A stretch of DNA of 64,000 nucleotides from SAR324 cluster bacterium (GTDB taxonomy: Bacteria; SAR324; NAC60-12). Where the stretch lies: contig JADGAV010000002.1 in assembly GCA_015231825.1 (NCBI GenBank), positions 73,914 to 137,913 on the forward strand. The letters are read 5' to 3'. Below are positions 63,365-64,000 of the stretch, piece by piece (positions within the stretch are counted from its first letter, which is position 1; every line of letters begins with the position of its first letter). A program made the position numbers and the translations under genes. The notes below the pieces were generated by a model, which searched no databases, was not told where the DNA came from, and was given only the letters and a program-made list of their open reading frames with translations.

Positions 63365-63722
63365 CAGGGGTACGATCTCTCTTCTGCCATCTGCTTTTCG
63401 AGTAGGTGGCGTCCTTTAAGTACCTGATTTCGGCAAAGATTTCTTTATAAAATTGATAAAAGTGCGAATTTTTGTATTTTTCTGTGTTTTTTTGGACAGA
63501 AGCGGTTGATTTTTCTAGTTTTTCGGATATGATGACGCTGCATTGTCCAAGCCTTTTCGAAATCCCTATACAGGAAAAAAGAAAGATCCGTCAAATATCG
63601 TCTGATCAAGGAAGATTTCAGGCTTTTTGACAAGGTACGCAAATGGACGGATTGGCACTAAAATCAGCTTCGTATTGACGAAACTGAACATTTTTTAAAT
63701 TATCTGTTTTTGAGTTGGAGTC
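63365..63722. other. Gap with no gene seen
   Basis: About 360 bases between the FmdB-like gene and the small membrane protein. No convincing gene, terminator or repeat was found. Confidence 0.35.
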
Positions 63723-63914
63723 ATGACAAGCAGAGAGATGTCTCGATTTCAAGATGCCTTCAAGGACGAGGGTATGAGTAGAAGAACGATGCCTTCATAT
63801 ACAAAATCCGTGAAGCATGAAAAATCCTTATTCCCCTTAAAAGGCTGGTACATCGTTGTAGCAGGAATAGTGATTTTTTTGATTTCTACTTCGATCCAAA
63901 TAGTAATTTTATAG
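63723..63914 (+). CDS. Small single-pass membrane protein
   Basis: 63 residues, not recognised. A basic, hydrophilic N-terminal half (REMSRFQDAFKDEGMSRRTM) is followed by one hydrophobic segment at about 42-63 (GWYIVVAGIVIFLISTSIQIV) that runs to the C-terminus. The upstream bases TTGGAGTC contain a GGAG close to the ATG, which is compatible with a ribosome site. It may be a tail-anchored protein, or a subunit of a complex encoded beyond the window. Confidence 0.45.
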   Translation: MTSREMSRFQDAFKDEGMSRRTMPSYTKSVKHEKSLFPLKGWYIVVAGIVIFLISTSIQIVIL

Positions 63915-63989
63915 TTTTTTCGGCAATTTTTCAGCTTTGCTGAATTCCAAATATATCAGCAAAACCCTCACGGAAAGAAGGAAACTGCA

Positions 63990-64000
63990 ATGAGAACTGC
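63990..64000 (+). CDS. Probable start of a gene cut by the window edge
   Basis: An ATG at 63990 follows AAAGAAGGAAACTGCA, a good ribosome site. Only four codons (M-R-T-...) are inside the window, so nothing can be said of the product. Confidence 0.4.

Noticed and set aside
1..64000. tRNA, rRNA, CRISPR arrays, insertion sequences or prophage
   Set aside because: I looked in intergenic regions for T-loop-like sequences, regular repeats, transposase motifs and terminal inverted repeats and saw none; a covariance search would be needed to exclude small RNAs.

Overview
The window is a chromosomal segment of a Gram-negative bacterium. It encodes an LPS-export ATPase (LptB), an outer-membrane beta-barrel protein, a lipoprotein with a lipobox, several Sec-signal proteins and sigma-54. 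Base composition is moderate and slightly AT-rich, genes are densely packed, and Shine-Dalgarno sites are frequent. There is no rRNA or recognisable tRNA, so taxonomy is inference only. The combination of many hybrid histidine kinases, LptB-RpoN, an ectoine hydrolase and two catabolic gene sets would fit a marine deltaproteobacterium or SAR324-like lineage. I saw no CRISPR array, insertion sequence, prophage or rRNA.

Layout. 1-6.3 kb: the end of a sugar-type ABC binding protein, then a catabolic run of MaoC hydratase, aldo/keto reductase, aldehyde dehydrogenase and GMC oxidoreductase. 6.3-16.1 kb: a signalling island on the minus strand. It has a REC-kinase-REC protein, a cNMP-domain kinase, a rhodanese coupled to another REC-kinase-REC, and a PAS-like kinase-REC-HPt protein translationally coupled to a free-standing CarH-like cobalamin-binding protein. 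No DNA-binding output protein is present there. 16.8-27.3 kb: ectoine hydrolase, FetAB-type ABC exporter, methyltransferase, MoeA fused to a periplasmic-binding-protein-like domain, TauE/SafE permease, an R2-like diiron protein, a D-2-hydroxyacid dehydrogenase and a VapBC pair. 27.4-34.6 kb: a three-gene succinate dehydrogenase/fumarate reductase with an intrinsic terminator, then Mfd.

35.5-40.7 kb: a second catabolic set (enolase-superfamily enzyme, TauE permease, flavin reductase, acyl-CoA ligase, SDR) with a perfect 14-bp GntR-like palindrome ahead of its second half. 40.7-45.4 kb: TerB-like protein, aminopeptidase N, and a receiver protein whose phospho-acceptor Asp is Glu. 45.3-53.7 kb: the most unusual locus. 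It holds a secreted caspase-Sel1 protein, a LamG lipoprotein with an internal duplication, a secreted M48-TPR-DUF4384 metalloprotease, and divergently an oversized sigma-70-family factor with a zinc-finger anti-sigma factor. 53.7-58.2 kb: DUF3501, a CCG-domain Fe-S oxidoreductase, rubrerythrin, and a NorR-like sigma-54 activator preceded by a repeat cluster. 58.2-64 kb: a second D-2-hydroxyacid dehydrogenase, PspA, RpoN, LptB, an FmdB-like zinc ribbon, a small membrane protein and a probable new gene start at the right edge.

The two best candidates for undescribed biology are the CarH-like cobalamin protein coupled to a kinase (13.5-16.1 kb) and the secreted caspase/metalloprotease locus with its sigma/anti-sigma pair (45.3-53.7 kb). 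Both are inferences from domains and gene order.
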